Below are positions 60,800 through 64,000 of a DNA stretch of 64,000 nt, one piece after another; the stretch's first letter is position 1; the number at the start of each line of letters is the position of its first letter. The DNA is from Cymbidium sinense (lineage: Eukaryota; Streptophyta; Magnoliopsida; Asparagales; Orchidaceae), in assembly GCA_021442155.1 (NCBI GenBank), contig CM038228.1, positions 9,589,179 to 9,653,178 on the forward strand. The letters run 5' to 3'. Both the position numbers and the translations under genes were made by a program. The notes beneath the pieces are model-generated. The model made no database searches, was not told where the DNA came from, and saw only the letters and a list, made by a program, of their open reading frames with translations.

Positions 60800-61290
60800 T
60801 AAGTAGGCTTCGGCGAGTTCGGCGAGGCCTATCGACGAGTCTAAGTCTTCACCGGCAAGGCCTTTCCAGTGAAAACCATCGACAATATCTCCACTAGCTT
60901 CGACCGCCACCTGATCTATTTGATGATCAAGCTCGATCATTTGGCCACTTTCAGGAACTCACGAGGACGACGACGATGCCATTTGCCTAATCCTCGAACT
61001 TTTCCTGAACCCGATCTTGTTTTCTACATTGATAGCAGCCCCTTTTCAAGAGCGATTCCACCTCCCTCATCACATAACTTTACTAATCTAATGTCGAATG
61101 CCACCGCCGCGACATTCTTGAAAAGGAAGAGAGGGAACGCCTGCTTATATGGTGCCGGAGGTAATTGCCGGCCAAAATTATGACGAGAAGGTGGATGTGT
61201 GGAGCGCTGGACTGTCCTTTACATGGTGATGGATCGTACCTTACCATTCAATGGAAATTCTGAAGAGGAGATTCCTCTGCACTCTGCAGT
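60800..61290 (+). pseudogene. PEPC-kinase-like protein kinase remnant (copy 2)
   Basis: Immediately after the copia LTR one reads VGFGEFGEAYRRV (glycine-rich loop GxGxFG), then [54 protein letters not shown] and FNGNSEEE. Order and spacing match copy 1 (49,139-50,045), which has [25 protein letters not shown] and the same FNGNSEEE. The catalytic loop (HRD) is missing between the lysine block and the GTPAYM block, and three frames are used. No ATG is seen before the loop, so the 5' end was probably lost or lies across the copia insertion. It cannot encode a kinase. Confidence 0.75.
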
Positions 61291-62325
61291 TATTAGACAA
61301 TATCAGATCCAAATTTTAATTAATGATAATGTTCTTTGCAAATGTTATTTCCCTCCAAAATTCAGTTATGCATAACCCACCCTTTTATATATATACGTAA
61401 TTCACATATATTTATATATCTAATATATTAAATTTAATATTTATATTTCTAAATTTTATTTAGGCATGAAAAGATGCATACTTTAAAATAATAGTAATAA
61501 TAATAATAATAATAATATGTTTGATATAATATTTAAAATTTTGTCCTTAAGTCTATAAATATTAATAATGTTGTAAATGCCCCAAGAAAAATTGCTTAGA
61601 GAACAAATAAAATTATAACTAATTATAATTTGAAAATATGTATTAGTTTTATTATTATTTAAATAAAAATTTGAAATTAGAGAGCATAAAAAATTGTTCA
61701 AACTCTAATAATTTAAAGAGGCCATAACCCGACATTTAAAGTCAAATGAAGTTACAAAATTGTCCAATGAATTGTTATTTATGATTAGTTATTTAGTTTA
61801 AATCATGTGAAATATAATTAAATATTTTCTATTTTCAAAAAATTATCATAATTAAATATTTATGGATAATTAAATTTGTTATTTTAGAAAAATTAACTAA
61901 TTTAATAAATATAATATATGTGTTAATGAAAAATTATCCCCATATTAATTTTTTTAATTGCAAGTTATGTAGTAACATTAATTGATGTCAAATATAATAA
62001 AATTCTAGGAACATCTTTCTTGTACATAACTTGATTTTAAGCCCTAAGTTCTATATCATGTTGTGATACACATGATGATTGGTATTGAATTAATAATATA
62101 CCTCTTTAAAAGATAAATACCATTATTTGGACTTGCACCATCAATAGATTTAAAATACCACAAAAGCAATTAATGGAAGAAACTGAGAGGTTGATAAAAT
62201 GTAAGCCCATCATTTTAAAGAAGTAAACCTTTGTACCATATTGCTTACAAATAATTGACCAAGAAGTTACTAAATTCTTAGATGATTAGCTCAAAAGAGA
62301 AGTGCATTATACTATGTAATAGATA
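61291..62325. other. AT-rich spacer
   Basis: No coding signal. It contains a (TAA)n run at about 61,489-61,516. Confidence 0.8.
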
Positions 62326-62329
62326 AATG

Positions 62330-63650
62330 TTGCAATGGTCAAAATGATAGTGAAGCTTGTAGGATGTATATAGATTACATAGACCTTAATAAAACTTATC
62401 CAAAAAATAGTTTGTCCTTTATTATGTGGATTAATTGGTGGATGGCATCTTTGAACATCAAATGCTTCATTTTTTGGATGTTTATTCTATCTAAAATAAA
62501 AAAAAATGAATCTTATAGATGAAGAAGCTATTTCCTTTCATATTGATAAGAAGTTATATTGCTATCAGGTCATGACATTTAGATTAAAGAAAGCCCACAC
62601 TATCCATCAATTTCTCATTTATAATATTTTAAAGTAATTTTTTTTGGTTGCACTATAAAGATTTATGTTGGTGATAAATTACTAAATAGTTTTGAGAGCA
62701 TAATAATTTTTTAACTAGCCTTAAATATTACAATATATGACTTAATCTGACTATGTGTGATTTTGGAGCTACATTAGATAAATTGTTAAGACTTATAATT
62801 ATCTAAAAAAAAATTCGAGAAGATCAAAGTGCTACGAAGTATGACAATTTCAAGAAATATTAAGAGTATAGAACTTCTAAATAGATTGATAATGACCTTT
62901 TCCCATTTTTTAATCTTATTTTAGAGATAAATATTTATCTTATGCTTGTAATGCATGATTCCAATAAACTGATTAATGTCAAAAAACCATTGAGAAGTCA
63001 ATTCATATTTAGGTTCACTATGAATATTGTCAAAATTTATCTCAAAAGAAATGTTTTATTTATATTCTCCCATATAAAAAACTTGGTGTTAGAGTGAGAA
63101 ACAAATAGAGGGTAATGCTTTGTCTATTATGTTAATAAAACTTTGTATGACATTGAAGGATGATATCCACTAGATAAGCTAACCTTATCATTAGTATTTT
63201 TAGAATGAAAGTTGCATCTAAAATTTTAAGCTTGCACTATGAACATTTATATTTGACTTTCACTTAGGCTATCATATTGAAATTAAAAGCTTTAGGATGA
63301 CTAATCAAGTGGCCAATGGAGTTGAAAAACTTTAACATTTATTTTTCACCTTGAATGGATATTGTGTTATAAATACTTATAGATTTGTAATTAGATTGAA
63401 CTCTAAATTATGTACCCCTTTCTTATTATCCCACTAGGTACTATATTTATGAAGTTTCTAGGAGATCTAGTGTTGGGGTATGGATCTTATTTTCCTCTAT
63501 ATAATATGACACCTTTAAATGCAGACTCTACCAAAAAAGGTTTCTATAATCAATACTATTGTTGAGTAGGAAGCCCTTATGGCGGCGCTAAGAATCACCA
63601 TGGATTATGGAGTTAGAATTTAACGATTCACACTGACACTCACCTCGAGG
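62330..63650 (+). pseudogene. Gypsy (Tat/Athila-type) reverse transcriptase-RNase H remnant
   Basis: Plus-strand blocks: CRMYIDYIDLNKTYPKNSLS (about 62,365-62,425), LVDGIFEHQMLHFLDVYS, ISFHIDKKLYCYQVMTFRLK, IYVGDKLLNSFES (the YVDD box with the third residue changed to Gly), MTISRNIKSIELLNRLIMTF, LIKWPMELKNFNIYFSP and, from the RNase H part, ALMAALRITMDYG. LNK-YPKNS and LYCYQVM are characteristic of Tat/Athila/Ogre-type gypsy polymerases rather than the Tekay type at the left of the window. Almost every block is in a different frame. Confidence 0.8.
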
Positions 63651-64000
63651 CTCTTAAAATTAAAAGATAATTTGATGCACATAGTTCATAGCTAGTTTAG
63701 TTCTTTATCTTTATGAAATTATTTCTCTCACATCAATAAATATTAAACCATCCATATAAAAATACACAAGTTGATTCTTATTTTAAGCTTGTTATTTTAA
63801 CACCAAGAGATTTATAAAAGGAACATTGAGGATATATATTTCTTATACATTTATGGTTTATATAAAACACTTTTATTGATTAATTAAAGAAGACCCCTCA
63901 AATGGATTTTATTGACTCCTTCATGATAGGAAGCTACTTAAAGATTGAAAGTCATTGTCATCTTGATGATAAGCCATAAATTTTAGTATCTTTGGTGAGA
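63651..64000. other. End of window, probably the same gypsy element
   Basis: No motif recognised in 350 bases. It would be expected to hold the RNase H-integrase spacer. Confidence 0.4.

Overview
The window looks like plant nuclear DNA: very AT-rich, broken by long (AT)n microsatellites, and built almost wholly from nested, decayed transposable elements. Ty3/gypsy, Ty1/copia and Mutator-like (MULE) coding remnants, a plant mobile domain, a FAR1-type transposase and a Ulp1-like protease all point to a flowering plant. A monocot is possible, but the sequence alone does not settle the species. No gene is intact. Two copies of a PEPC-kinase-like protein kinase are the only host-type genes clearly recognised; a third host-derived piece resembles the GON-4-like/SANT family.

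Layout. 1-16,040: a minus-strand Tekay/Del-like gypsy element. Its 3' LTR is cut by the window start and its 5' LTR lies at 13,686-15,786. A 7.7-kb non-coding insertion (2,076-9,771, TG...CA ends, imperfect 5-bp duplication) splits its integrase. A second pol end sits outside the 5' LTR, so this was a tandem or recombined element. 16,041-20,260: ~290-bp tandem repeats, an inverted partial copy of the 7.7-kb insertion, and an LTR-like block. About 20,590-34,400: a large MULE with weak terminal inverted repeats, long inverted minisatellite arrays, a plus-strand Ulp1-like protease remnant and a minus-strand FAR1-type transposase remnant. About 35,490-47,802: a second inferred MULE holding a MuDR-type transposase, a plant mobile domain, a GON-4-like gene fragment with its probable 5' leader, an unrecognised open stretch and an LTR-like block.

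49,139-50,045: a minus-strand PEPC-kinase-like gene with its conserved last intron but several frame lesions. 50,060-56,300: AT-rich intergenic DNA with a diverged direct repeat. 56,307-60,794: a decayed copia element with ~300-bp LTRs. 60,800-61,290: a second kinase copy, inverted relative to the first, directly after the copia LTR. 62,330-63,650: a decayed Tat/Athila-type gypsy polymerase fragment.

The most interesting content is the pair of neighbouring MULEs. One pairs a FAR1-type transposase with a SUMO-protease-like gene and carries kilobase arrays of a palindrome-containing 149-bp unit in inverted orientation. The other combines a MuDR transposase, a plant mobile domain and a captured-looking host gene fragment. 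All similarity statements come from reading the sequence by eye; no database search or alignment program was run.
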